Positions 1-10,000 of a stretch of DNA of 64,000 nucleotides are shown here, piece after piece. Source of the DNA: UBA1941 sp046329575 (GTDB lineage Bacteria; Bacteroidota; Bacteroidia; Chitinophagales; LD1). The position numbers were made by a program, and so were the translations under genes. Every line of letters starts with the position of its first letter. Within the stretch, counting starts at the first letter, position 1. The stretch lies in assembly GCA_046329575.1 (NCBI GenBank), contig JAXLUJ010000005.1, positions 248,001 through 312,000 on the forward strand, given 5' to 3'. The notes beneath the pieces were generated by a model, which had not been told where the DNA came from, ran no database searches, and saw only the letters and a program-made list of their open reading frames with translations.

Positions 1-284
1 AACACGCCCGCCGCTGCAATGTCCTTCGCCTTGCCTGCTAATTCGTTATAGTGAGGGGAAACCAGATCGGTAAGAGTTTCCAGAGCAGTGTTCAATAGTT
101 CGGCAGAAATGACCAATCCGATGCAAATCAATACGGCGCACCATTCCCATCGCTGCAGATGCGTAAAAAAGCCAAGCAGCATAACAGCTATGCCACATAC
201 CGCATGAATCTTCAAGTTGCGCTGTTCCCGAAAGGCCTTCCATAAACCGTTAAACGCTACTTTGAAACTGGCGGTGATGGTCAT
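1..284 (-). CDS. dgkA: Diacylglycerol/undecaprenol kinase family protein, C-terminus cut by window edge
   Basis: Small integral-membrane lipid kinase that phosphorylates diacylglycerol or undecaprenol. The visible 94 residues contain the family signature E62-LLNTAL-E69, which holds the metal/ATP-binding acidic residues and the conserved Asn, between hydrophobic segments at about 28-40 and 49-62. Reading continues off the left edge of the window, so the final helix is not seen. The start ATG overlaps the stop of the upstream glycosyltransferase gene by four bases (ATGA on the minus strand), so the two are probably translationally coupled. Whether the substrate is diacylglycerol or undecaprenol cannot be decided from sequence. 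Confidence 0.88.
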   Translation of the reverse strand, partial: MTITASFKVAFNGLWKAFREQRNLKIHAVCGIAVMLLGFFTHLQRWEWCAVLICIGLVISAELLNTALETLTDLVSPHYNELAGKAKDIAAAGV

Positions 285-1348
285 TTTAAGAGTTTTTCAA
301 TGGCGGCTGTAAGCAGTTCATTATCGAATATTCTGGCCTCGAAACCAGTATATAATTTATTCTTCACTAGTGCGCGTTCTAATTTCAGGTCTTTTTGTTC
401 CTTCATCAAGGCAATGCCCATTTTCATTAATCGTTTGCCAAGATACAATTGCTCGGTTTGCCCGGGCGTAGGTACAAGAATAGCGTGTTTGCCCATTTTT
501 GCCAGATCCATAATTGTGCTGTATCCGCTTCTTGCAATTACCAACGAACTTTTGCTTAAGGCCTCATTTAGTTTGCTGCTATTCAGAAAATCAACTTCAC
601 TATGCCGTCCATTTGTGGTAATTTCCATGGTTCCCGAAGCTTTCCCTTTCACTAAAAGTGTTTTACCTTTTACATGGTGAAATTGATGACGAAGCAAATC
701 CTCAAATATGGTTCGTTGTGGTTCGGGTCCTGATATCAGCCCAATGATGTCATAGATGTGTTCGGTGCTTTCCACAGGCGTTAAACGGGAGAGCTGCCCG
801 ATGTATTTTCTTGGCAGCACGCTCGAAAAGGAGAGATTTCCGGAGATGTTTCGATCATCTTTAAAATCGGGAATCCAGAGCCGGTCAAAGTTCCTGATCA
901 GTTTTCGATTATAATAATTCACGAAGGGTTCCATCAAACCAAAAGCGCCGGGCACCATTAAACTTATCTGGTGGGTCATGAAAATGCTCCTCACTTTCTC
1001 GGAATAGCAACCGTATCGGTTATCGCTGAATACAATGTCGATTTTTCGCTCATGCACCAGTTTTTCGGTGAGCTCATGCTCATTGCGGATCGCCTTCATG
1101 AACTTGGGCATTTGCACCAGCATTTTTCCCATCAGGCTTTCGCCTTTCGAATAAATCGGATTGTAGGCCGGAAACGAAATGGCCTCTAACTGCGGAAATT
1201 CTTCTTTAAGCAGCTCCAGCGCATCGCCATCGCTGCAAATAATCACTTCCTGATCGCGCTTTAATAGTTCGTTTATTATCGGGATACATCTTGTGGCATG
1301 TCCCATCCCCCAATTCAGAACACATACCAGAAACTTCTTTTTTCGCAT
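281..1348 (-). CDS. GT28/MurG-like glycosyltransferase family protein
   Basis: 355-aa GT-B-type glycosyltransferase. The N-terminus carries the nucleotide-sugar transferase loop NWGMGHATR (residues 12-20), typical of MurG-like and related bacterial enzymes. A C-terminal donor-binding region near residues 270-300 (ARSGYST followed by PTPGQTEQ) matches the GT28 C-terminal lobe. The acceptor is unknown. It is coupled by a 4-bp overlap to a lipid kinase, which suggests a lipid-linked or envelope glycan role (inference). It is not the murG of a division cluster, because no mur or fts genes are nearby. Confidence 0.8.
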   Translation of the reverse strand: MRKKKFLVCVLNWGMGHATRCIPIINELLKRDQEVIICSDGDALELLKEEFPQLEAISFPAYNPIYSKGESLMGKMLVQMPKFMKAIRNEHELTEKLVHERKIDIVFSDNRYGCYSEKVRSIFMTHQISLMVPGAFGLMEPFVNYYNRKLIRNFDRLWIPDFKDDRNISGNLSFSSVLPRKYIGQLSRLTPVESTEHIYDIIGLISGPEPQRTIFEDLLRHQFHHVKGKTLLVKGKASGTMEITTNGRHSEVDFLNSSKLNEALSKSSLVIARSGYSTIMDLAKMGKHAILVPTPGQTEQLYLGKRLMKMGIALMKEQKDLKLERALVKNKLYTGFEARIFDNELLTAAIEKLLK

Positions 1349-1405
1349 AGATCGCCGGGCAATAATTAGCTTAGCATTTTCGTTATGTTGCTAATGTAAA
1401 TAAAT

Positions 1406-1525
1406 ATGAAAAAGCTTAAATTCATAGCGCTGGCAGTTAGTGTAATCCTTACACTGCAATTGAGTAGCTGCGCGGCTTCCAAGTGCGACTGCCCCAAATT
1501 TGGTGGTCATAAATTGCATCATTGA
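1406..1525 (+). CDS. 39-aa Cys-rich lipoprotein
   Basis: Short ORF starting MKKLKFIALAVSVILTLQ, followed by a lipobox LSSC with the lipidated cysteine at residue 22. The mature part is only about 18 residues and contains a CDCPKFGGHK stretch. A basic N-terminus, a hydrophobic core and the lipobox together make chance unlikely despite the small size. It lies between the divergent glycosyltransferase and the FeoA-domain gene, 43 bp before the latter. Function is unknown; cysteines and histidines in the tail could bind metal (inference, prompted by the FeoA neighbour). Confidence 0.62.
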   Translation: MKKLKFIALAVSVILTLQLSSCAASKCDCPKFGGHKLHH

Positions 1526-1568
1526 CAAACTGTAAAAGTGAGTTTATATTGCATTCAATACCTTATTT

Positions 1569-1814
1569 ATGAAACCCTTGACGGAAGTACAGGAAGGACA
1601 ATCGGTTTACATTCTCGATCTTCGAAACGATCGTTTGTGTATTGAGTTTTTTGAGAAGGGTTGTTTTCCCGGCGATCAAATCCACATCATTCAAAATTCC
1701 CCTCTTCATAAGTTCATTGTTTTTTTATCGGGTGGAAATCGTTATCGCCTGTACCGAAATTATGCGGCGGCTGTAATCACAGGGATCTACAGCCACCACA
1801 TTTGCCTGAATTGA
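1569..1814 (+). CDS. Stand-alone FeoA-domain protein
   Basis: 81-aa SH3-like FeoA-type domain. It has the family layout: a leader of the form LTEVQEGQ, a middle CFPGDQIHI turn, and a C-terminal strand YRLYRNYAAAVIT corresponding to the LR-x-EA-x-x-I region of FeoA. FeoA proteins work with the ferrous-iron permease FeoB, but no feoB follows. The gene converges on the DUF3078 gene with 2 bp between the stop codons. It could be an orphan FeoA or another SH3-like regulator. Confidence 0.62.
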   Translation: MKPLTEVQEGQSVYILDLRNDRLCIEFFEKGCFPGDQIHIIQNSPLHKFIVFLSGGNRYRLYRNYAAAVITGIYSHHICLN

Positions 1815-1816
1815 TT

Positions 1817-2914
1817 TTAGAATTTATAGCCGAGCGAAAGGCTTAAAGCTTCGCGGAATTGCGCACCACGACCCATATACGAGGTGTTGTCGTTGCGATA
1901 TTTTGGAACTGCAGTATCATGATCATAGATCAACTGTGTTTCCAAACTGGCCGAAAAATATTTGTTTACCTTGAACGATAAGGCTACGTTCCAGTTGATA
2001 TCGGTGTTTTTACGGTTGTCGTAAGTTTTTCTGCGATCGTAATCAGCCTGCGAGATTTTTCCGGCATCGAAATCGGCTTGAACCAACGCGTCTTTTTTGT
2101 TCTTTTCCAAATAGTTCTGGAACAATTCTATCGATGTTTTGAGGTTTACATTTTTAAAGATGTCCTTTTGGAAATCGGCACGAAGATAAGCGCCGAACTC
2201 TGCGCGCATCGACTTTCCAGCCTCTAAACCGTATCGGGTTTCATCTACATGGGTAGAAAAGGTATCCTTTGGCCCGTCATTTTTCACAAAGGTGAGTTTT
2301 CCTGCTACCGGCGACAAATAAACTGAAAAATAAGGTACCGGCTTATAGTTAATACCCAGCGACAAGGTTAGGAATGATGGCGAAAACGGAGTGGCAATAA
2401 TCTGGCGCGGACCCGTTCCGGCATCAAAGTTAGAGTAACTGTAGCCGTTGGTCATATTGGTTTTATAATCGGCCAGAAATGCTGCAGTTAATTGCTTTTT
2501 CTTATCAAGAACCACCCCAACTTTACTGGTGAGCCAAAATAAATCTACGTTCTTTCTGATCGGATATTTTGACTTGATGTTCGGATCGCGCAAACGCCCT
2601 TGAGCAATAAAGCCCCACTGTATATTCAGGTCATTGTCCCACGCCAAACGCCCTTTCAGGTAGTGCGCATAACCATTGGCGTTGGCTTGAACAGCTATAC
2701 TATTTTGGCCGCCGGCTGCCCAGTTCACCAGGGCCACCTGACTCACGTTCAGTTGAACAAACCCGCCAAACGACCAGTGTTTTTTTGAGGTATCTTCTTG
2801 AATTACAACATCTTTTGGTTTCATGGCCGCCTCTTTGATATTAGCGCCTGTTTCCTGTGCTTTCAGGCTGAATACCGCCATAATGCAGACCATTGTCGAG
2901 TATAATACTTTCAT
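1817..2914 (-). CDS. DUF3078 outer-membrane beta-barrel protein
   Basis: 365 aa with an N-terminal signal peptide (cleavage likely after LKAQ) and a beta-strand pattern ending in LSLSLGYKF, with the terminal Phe typical of BAM-folded outer-membrane proteins. The NWAAGGQNSI motif near residue 65 is the hallmark of the Bacteroidota DUF3078 family. Function is unknown for the family. It is transcribed divergently from the TonB receptor operon at 3131. Confidence 0.85.
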   Translation of the reverse strand: MKVLYSTMVCIMAVFSLKAQETGANIKEAAMKPKDVVIQEDTSKKHWSFGGFVQLNVSQVALVNWAAGGQNSIAVQANANGYAHYLKGRLAWDNDLNIQWGFIAQGRLRDPNIKSKYPIRKNVDLFWLTSKVGVVLDKKKQLTAAFLADYKTNMTNGYSYSNFDAGTGPRQIIATPFSPSFLTLSLGINYKPVPYFSVYLSPVAGKLTFVKNDGPKDTFSTHVDETRYGLEAGKSMRAEFGAYLRADFQKDIFKNVNLKTSIELFQNYLEKNKKDALVQADFDAGKISQADYDRRKTYDNRKNTDINWNVALSFKVNKYFSASLETQLIYDHDTAVPKYRNDNTSYMGRGAQFREALSLSLGYKF

Positions 2915-3059
2915 GAATTTTGGATTTTGGACGGCGAATATCGAAATTCATGCCAAGTATGAAAATGATTGAAATCAAAGGTGTTGCATTTCAATTCTGA
3001 CGGTGTCATTTATTTGTCATATTGGGTGGCAGGCCTTGCAAAGCCGCTTTAACATACTT

Positions 3060-3067
3060 TATCTTTG
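3060..3067 (+). promoter_or_regulatory. Bacteroidota-type -7 box upstream of TonB receptor operon
   Basis: TATCTTTG matches the Bacteroidota consensus TAnnTTTG. A TTG at 3036-3038 lies 21 bp upstream, near the expected -33 position. It would give a 5' leader of roughly 60 nt before the ATG at 3131. Confidence 0.55.
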
Positions 3068-3130
3068 TTTCGGGAAAAAAATATATTTGTCGGCTTTTCG
3101 AAATCGTCAATTTAAGTTTAACTCAATTTC

Positions 3131-6100
3131 ATGAAGAAGTTTCTTACTCTTTTTGTAGCATTAATGGGAGGTTTGGCTGCCTACGCGCAGAGTGGTGATA
3201 TCACCGGTAAAGTAACCGATGATAAGGGAGAGGCGCTTCCATATGCTAACGTAGCCATTATTGATGCGAGCGGAAAACCAACCGGACGTGGTACTACTAC
3301 TGATGAAAGTGGTAACTTTTCTATCAAACCGCTTCAGGCCGGCCGTTATGATATCTTGTTCTCTTACAGTGGTTATCAGAAGTTTATAAAGACGGGTGTA
3401 TTGGTAAATGCCGATAAGACCACATTCCTTAACGCAAAACTTTCCGAGCAAGCTACTTTATTGAACGAAGCCAAAGTGGAAGCCTACAAGGTGCCTATTA
3501 TTGATAAAGGTCAAACCACTCAGGCGGCTAACTTTTCAAAGGAAACTTTGAAGGAACAGGGTATACAGAAAGTAGAAAATGCCGTTTCGCAGGCAGCGGG
3601 TGCCTATCAGGAGGATAAAAACAAAGGGGTAAGCATTCGTGGTGCCCGTGATAACAGTACCCAGTACTATGTAGATAATGTAAAGGTAATCGGTACGCCA
3701 ACCCTTCCTGTTAGCGCCGTAGAACAAATTCAGGTTATCGTAGGTGGTGTTCCGGCAAAATACGGTGATGCTACCGGTGGTGTGGTGAATATCACTACCC
3801 GCGGCCCGGCAGGTGAATTTCACGGAGGCGCGGAAGTTCAAACTTCACGTGGACTGGATGCCTTTGGTTATACTCAGGCAACAGCCAGCGTGCTTGGCCC
3901 GATTGCTCGTAATAAGGCGAAAGACCGCACTATCATGGGCTTTTCAGCCGCTTTTGAATATGTAAATCAGAAAGACAATACGCCTTCGGCTGTGGGTGCC
4001 TGGCAGGTAAAACCAAATGTTCTGGCTGACATTAAAAATGAGCCGCTCATTCGCCAGCAAACCGGAACCGGTTACCATTCGAAGTCGGAAAACCTGACTT
4101 TCGCTGATCTTTATAAAACGTCGGCACACCCTAACACTTCTGAAAACACCTATCGTGGTAACTTGAAATTAGATATTAGCCCGGCTAAAGGGTTGAACAT
4201 TGCTATTGGCGGAAACGTGAACTATCGCCGTTATAACGATTGGGTAAAGGAATATACCTTGCTGAACTCCGAGAATAATCCTTTGAAAAAAGAGTTGAAC
4301 TATCGCGGGTTTATTCGCTTCCAACACTTTATAGGTGAAGGCAAAAAGAAAAAGGATGCCAATGGAAATGAGATTAAGCCTAAAAGCCGCTCTGTAAGCA
4401 TCGAAAACCCTTATTATTCGATTCAGCTCGACTTTGAAAAGTTCAAACAATCTTATGAAGATCAGGACCATGGAACAAAGTTGTTCAATTATGGTTACAT
4501 CGGTCAGTTTCAAACAGAAACAGTTCGAAACTTTGAACGCACTACTCGTAACTATAATGGTATCGGATACGATGGTTTCATTCAAACCGGTACCCGCGAC
4601 GTAGAAGTGGCCTTCAAACCAGGCGCCATAAACCCTCTGGGAACCAAGTTTACTGAAGAGTATTTTCAGTTGTTGGGAGCTTACCGCGATGCCAACGGTT
4701 TCTACCATGTGAATGGAAGTGCAAGAACAGGGTATGCTGAAAACATTGATCAGGTAGCTCAAAATGGCGCTTTGATCAATGGTCAACGGTCCATTCCTAT
4801 CTATAATATTTGGTATAACGTGGGTCGCCAATACAACGGTTATGGCGTAGATCGTAACGATGAGCAATACCACGGAAAGATCGAAGGATCGTTTGATATT
4901 GTGAAGTCGGGGGCTAATACTACGAATCGTCATTCCATCGAGGTTGGCGTGGAATATGAGCAGCGCGTACAGCGGAGCTATAGTGTAAACCCGCTTAACC
5001 TTTGGGACGTGGCCCGCACCCTGGTGAACACGCATTTGGTGCTGGATACTGCTAATCCGAATTTCCGTATCAACTATCAAACCTACACCTTGCAAAATAT
5101 CAATACGGCTCCGCAATTCTTTGCCACCGATTCCATTTTCTACAACTATACCAAAAACAGCGACCCCACTGTAAAACAGAGCTACTTTGATTACAACCTG
5201 CGCCGCAATCTGGGCATGGATAACACTCAGAAAATTGATCTTTACAACACACCGGTTGATAAACTCTCCATCAGTCAGTTTTCTGCAGATGAATTGTTCA
5301 GCTATACCACTTCTACCGGCGGCAATATTATTTCAGCCAGAGGCTACGACCACACCGGAAAGGTGATCACCGGAAAGACTTCGCTGGAAGATTATTTTAC
5401 TGCGAAAAACGCCGATGGCTATTATACCCGTCTGCAAGGGGCTTTCAAACCGATTTATTCTGCGGGATATATTCAGGATAAATTCTTCTTTAAGGACATT
5501 GGTATTGTGGCCGGTTTACGCGTTGACTACTTTGATGCGAACCAATATGTGTTGAAAGACCCATATTCTTTATACGATATTAAAAAGGCCGGTGATGTAA
5601 CTCGCTTGTACGATGGAACAGACGGTTCGGGTAATCAGCAATTCCATGATGTGACCCATCCGGGTAATATTGGAAGCGATTATGCGGTTTATGTAAATAA
5701 ACTGGGAGCCGGTTCCCAAATAGTTGGTTACCGCAATGGCAATGATTGGTACGATCGGTATGGTAACCCAACTACCGGAAAGCGCGTGCAATTGGAGTCG
5801 CCATCCGGAATTTTGCCTTACGTTAATGTGAAAGGTTCAGAAACTACTTCTTATACCAATAGCGAAATTGAAAACATCATTAAAGGCGGAAATTCCAATG
5901 TGCCTTTCGATCCAAATGGTTCGTTCAAAAGATACAAGGCGCAATTTGTTGTAATGCCTCGCTTGCAGTTCGCCTTCAACATCAATGAAAATGCACAGTT
6001 CTTTGCGCACTATGATGTGTTGTCGCAACGCCCGCGTAGCCGCAATCAACTAAATCTGGTAGAATATCTGTACTGGAGAAATTATTCTACCAAGAACAAT

Positions 6101-7009
6101 CCGAACATGAAGCCGGAAATTACCATTGATTACGAATTCGGTTTCAAACAAAAAATCACCAGCGGATCTTCGGTAACTATTTCTGCCTACTACAAAGATT
6201 TCCGTAATCAGATACAGTTGAAGAAATATTACTACGCTTATCCAGGTGACTACACCACTTATGATAACATTGATTTCGGTTCCTCGAAAGGGATTAGTTT
6301 GAGTTACGATATGCGTCGTGTAGCCAACTTCAAGGTTACTGCAAACTATACCTTACAATTTGCTGAAGGAACCGGTTCCGATGATCAGTCTTCTCAGTTC
6401 CTGATCAACTCCAATGCACCAAACTTCCGTACTATCGTTCCGCTGAGCTATGACGCGCGTCATACCATTAACCTGAACCTCGATTATCGTTGGGGCGAGG
6501 GTAAAGATTACAATGGGCCTACTATTAAGAACCACCAGATCCTGAGTAATTTCGGTATCAATCTGGTGTTGCTGGCTCGTTCCAGTGCGCCATACACTAC
6601 CTCCAGCCTGCCTACTCCGGAAGGAACTATTGGCGGCGGCGGTCGTGCCAAAACTACATCGGTGGATACGCGTTTAGGTTGGAACTTCCGTGGCAATCTT
6701 CGCATCAACAAAGACTTTACGTTTAAAGTGGGCAAGAAAAATGAAGCGGCCGACAAAAAACATGAACTGGGTTTAACAGTGTATCTATTGATCCAGAACC
6801 TATGGGATGCCCGCTATGCATTGAAAGCATACCGTTATACCTTAAACCCGAATGATGACGGATACCTGAAGAGCGATGCGGCCAAAGTGGGAATTGCCAG
6901 CCAGTACAATCAATATTCGTACATCGATTTGTACCGTGCCGCAGTTAATGATCCGGAAAATTACAATCAACCGAGAACCATTTTCCTGGGGGCCTCATTT
7001 AATTTTTAA
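3131..7009 (+). CDS. TonB-dependent receptor with N-terminal CarboxypepD_reg-like domain
   Basis: 1292 aa. The signal peptide ends near AAYAQ (residue 20). It is followed by a carboxypeptidase regulatory-like beta-sandwich (about 22-105), a plug domain (about 120-225, with GGVPAKYGDATGGVVNITT), and a long barrel ending in FLGASFNF. Such receptors import large ligands using TonB energy. The N-terminal extension resembles SusC-like proteins, but no SusD partner follows. Instead it sits 28 bp upstream of a 1429-aa secreted protein and then a PorV-OmpA fusion, so this looks like a T9SS-associated operon rather than a SusCD glycan locus. Ligand unknown. Confidence 0.92.
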   Translation: MKKFLTLFVALMGGLAAYAQSGDITGKVTDDKGEALPYANVAIIDASGKPTGRGTTTDESGNFSIKPLQAGRYDILFSYSGYQKFIKTGVLVNADKTTFLNAKLSEQATLLNEAKVEAYKVPIIDKGQTTQAANFSKETLKEQGIQKVENAVSQAAGAYQEDKNKGVSIRGARDNSTQYYVDNVKVIGTPTLPVSAVEQIQVIVGGVPAKYGDATGGVVNITTRGPAGEFHGGAEVQTSRGLDAFGYTQATASVLGPIARNKAKDRTIMGFSAAFEYVNQKDNTPSAVGAWQVKPNVLADIKNEPLIRQQTGTGYHSKSENLTFADLYKTSAHPNTSENTYRGNLKLDISPAKGLNIAIGGNVNYRRYNDWVKEYTLLNSENNPLKKELNYRGFIRFQHFIGEGKKKKDANGNEIKPKSRSVSIENPYYSIQLDFEKFKQSYEDQDHGTKLFNYGYIGQFQTETVRNFERTTRNYNGIGYDGFIQTGTRDVEVAFKPGAINPLGTKFTEEYFQLLGAYRDANGFYHVNGSARTGYAENIDQVAQNGALINGQRSIPIYNIWYNVGRQYNGYGVDRNDEQYHGKIEGSFDIVKSGANTTNRHSIEVGVEYEQRVQRSYSVNPLNLWDVARTLVNTHLVLDTANPNFRINYQTYTLQNINTAPQFFATDSIFYNYTKNSDPTVKQSYFDYNLRRNLGMDNTQKIDLYNTPVDKLSISQFSADELFSYTTSTGGNIISARGYDHTGKVITGKTSLEDYFTAKNADGYYTRLQGAFKPIYSAGYIQDKFFFKDIGIVAGLRVDYFDANQYVLKDPYSLYDIKKAGDVTRLYDGTDGSGNQQFHDVTHPGNIGSDYAVYVNKLGAGSQIVGYRNGNDWYDRYGNPTTGKRVQLESPSGILPYVNVKGSETTSYTNSEIENIIKGGNSNVPFDPNGSFKRYKAQFVVMPRLQFAFNINENAQFFAHYDVLSQRPRSRNQLNLVEYLYWRNYSTKNNPNMKPEITIDYEFGFKQKITSGSSVTISAYYKDFRNQIQLKKYYYAYPGDYTTYDNIDFGSSKGISLSYDMRRVANFKVTANYTLQFAEGTGSDDQSSQFLINSNAPNFRTIVPLSYDARHTINLNLDYRWGEGKDYNGPTIKNHQILSNFGINLVLLARSSAPYTTSSLPTPEGTIGGGGRAKTTSVDTRLGWNFRGNLRINKDFTFKVGKKNEAADKKHELGLTVYLLIQNLWDARYALKAYRYTLNPNDDGYLKSDAAKVGIASQYNQYSYIDLYRAAVNDPENYNQPRTIFLGASFNF

Positions 7010-7037
7010 AAGTATCGAATCTTAAATAGAAAGAATT

Positions 7038-10000
7038 ATGAAGAAGTTTTTAATGGCCGTAAGTGCCGTAGCTATGCTTCTGGAATCGAATTCCGGATTC
7101 AGCCGCAATCCGGTGAACGGATCGGTTGCACCGGCTCCGAAGCCTTCGTATAAAACTGAAGCGGGCGATTGCCGTACGCCGGTATCGCAATACGATATGA
7201 GCATCAACAACGTGCGTTGTAAACTTTTGAACGCCGGTGATATGTGGTGGGATTTCGATAACGCTAAGTATGAGGTGCCAAAGGGTGATGGATTGAGTAC
7301 GCCAATCAACGCCATTTTTGCAGGAGCAATTTGGGTATCCGGATTAGATGCAGGTGGTAACCTCAAAATTGCAGCCCAATTGTATCGTCAGGGTAACTCC
7401 GATTTCTGGTCGGGCCCATTGGACGATCAGGGTAATGTGTCGAGCGGTGTGTGTGATTTATGGGATCGCCATTTCAATGTATATGGAAAAGATATTGCCG
7501 CTATGCAAACTGCCCGTGAAGCCGGACAGAAAAACATCAGCGAAGATATTTACAACTGGCCAGCAAAAGGAAATGCGAAGCTTACTGCCAAAGGCTTTAA
7601 TATGAACAACAACCTGGCAAGCTTCTGGGATGAAGATAACGACGGAAAATACGATCCTGAACAAGGCGATTATCCGGTTATTCCATTTAACTCTGTTGCC
7701 AAGCCATCTTCGTTTGCCGATCAGATGATCTTCTGGGTTATGAACGACAAAGGGAATGTGCATACTGCCACGGGTGGCCAGGCTATGGGTATTCAAATTA
7801 ATGCGTTGGCATTTGCTTTCCAAAGCACTGATGATATCAACAACATGACCTTCTACAACTACGGCATCTGGAATAAATCCGGAGGCGTTTACAACCGTAC
7901 TTGTATGTCGCAGTTTGTGGATCCCGATTTGGGTTGTTCGGAGAACGACCGTATCGGTTGTGATGTGAACCGAAGTTTGGCAATTGTTTATAATGGCGAA
8001 TTGAATTCCAACAAATGCGATAATGGCGCAGCTTGTCTTTCGGGAACTGCCGGTTATGGCTGTGAATTGCCGATTCTGGGTTTCGACTTTTTTGAAGGAC
8101 CGATTGATAGCGACGGCACTAAACTGGGCATGTCGGCCTTTACGTATTTTAACCGTCCGGGACAGGGCTTCCCAACAGGTACAGAAGATCCAACTTCTGC
8201 GGCGCAATTCCGCAACTATCAAACCGGATACTGGAAAGATGGAACACCGGTTACCTATGGAGGAAATGGATATGGATTTTCTTCTACCAAAATCCCGTAT
8301 GTATATCCTGGCGATCCTGCTGACGCTACGCAATGGTCAGAATGTAATCCGCAATTGGGACCTGCAATCAAGGCCGGCGACCGCCGCTTGCTATTAACGG
8401 CCAGTCCGTTTACCTTCCTGAATAACACTAAACAGAATATCACTGTTGGTGTGGTTTTCGTAAAACCAAATGGTGGCGTGGGTTCCAACTGTCCTAACTT
8501 CAGTAATGCCATTGGCCGCGCCGATGACCTTGCACAGGCGTTATTTGACGGTGGATTTAAATTGTTGGAAGGTCCTGCAGCGCCAACTTTACAGATTCGT
8601 GAAATGGACCGTCAGGTTATCATTAATCTTCAAAATGCGCCAGGCTCGAATAACTATGGAGAAAAATATGATGAAGTGGGTCGTTTGTTTGCTAAACCCG
8701 GCGTTCAGGGATTTGTTGCGGGAATGGATTCAACCTACACTTTCGAAGGGTACAAGATTTTCCAACTTCGCGACGATAAAATTTCCGCAACCGATCTTAA
8801 CGAACCGGTAGATCCTTCAAAGGCTGTTTTGGTAGCGCAAATGGATATAAAAAATGGTCTTTCACGTTTGGTGAATTTCGAAAAGGATGCGCTTACCGGA
8901 TTTGAAATTCCTATCATCAAGGTAGATGGCGGCGATAAGGGGATTACGCACTCGATTAGTGTAACAGAGGACTTTATTAAAGGCGGAAGTTTGGTGAACT
9001 TCAAAACATACTATTATGCCGCAGTAGCATATGCTGCTAACGATTACAAAACTTACGATCCTACCAATCCATCAGCAGGCGGTCAAAAGACAGTTTATCT
9101 TCAAGGCAGTAAAAACTTTGCACGATACTCTGCCATTCCGCATGGTGTGGAATCAAGAAATAATGGAACGGAATTGCAAAGCAGTTGGGGCGGCGCTACT
9201 CAGGTGGAGCGTATTGAAGGCCAGGGAAATGGCGGCAACTTTTTGAATTTGATAGAAGAAACTACAGCCCGGATTCTTGCCAGTGCCGATCGGCAGATGG
9301 CCGATACGCTGCGTTACGAAAAAGGATTCGATCCAATCGGATTTAAAATCACTGATCCTGTTTCTGTGAAAGAAAATGATTTTGAACTGCGTGTTCTGGA
9401 AGATTCTTTCTATACCTATAGGACTTTTGCTAAATCAAAATTGATTCGTCCGGGTTTACCTGACACTACCATTTTCGTGGGTCCATTCTTCGATGAGGTC
9501 TTGTCAAGTGTTAATCCTGATACGGCAAAGTTGAACCATAATGTGGATTCGGTTGCGGGTGGACCAATTTCAAAACGCGCTCAGTTGCGTTGGAATTTGG
9601 ACGAGATCGATCATAAGACGAATACCTTTGTTCAAACCATTCCTTCTGATCGTTACCTTGACCGTCCGTATGATCAGTTAATCTACGGCAAGGATGGCTC
9701 AGGTGATTTGCAGAACTACGGTTTCTCGTTGAAACTTGGCAATCCAAATGTGATCTATAATAAAACTTCTGCAGGTACAGCAAATGTATATGGTCCGATT
9801 GGCGGCTCTATTGATTATGCTGATAGTAAAAATCCGTGGTTGTCGTTTGTAAAAGATGCGGGACAAAATGATGCTTCGAACTGGATTCGTTCGGGAACGG
9901 TGGTGGCCAACACCAGCGATCCGCTGGCGCACGTTTTTGACGACAACTGGTTTGGAACGATTGACGACAAAACCGATCCAAAAGAATATTTTGAAAAAAT

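Noticed and set aside
4169..5116. 315-aa open frame opposite the TonB receptor
   Set aside because: Antisense shadow of a well-supported receptor gene; composition is not protein-like and no motif is found.
3131..7009. SusC/SusD polysaccharide-utilisation locus
   Set aside because: The receptor has the SusC-like N-terminal domain, but no SusD-like lipoprotein or glycosidase follows; the next gene is a giant secreted protein.
7458..8333. 291-aa open frame opposite the 1429-aa gene
   Set aside because: Shadow frame on the reverse strand of a clear coding gene.
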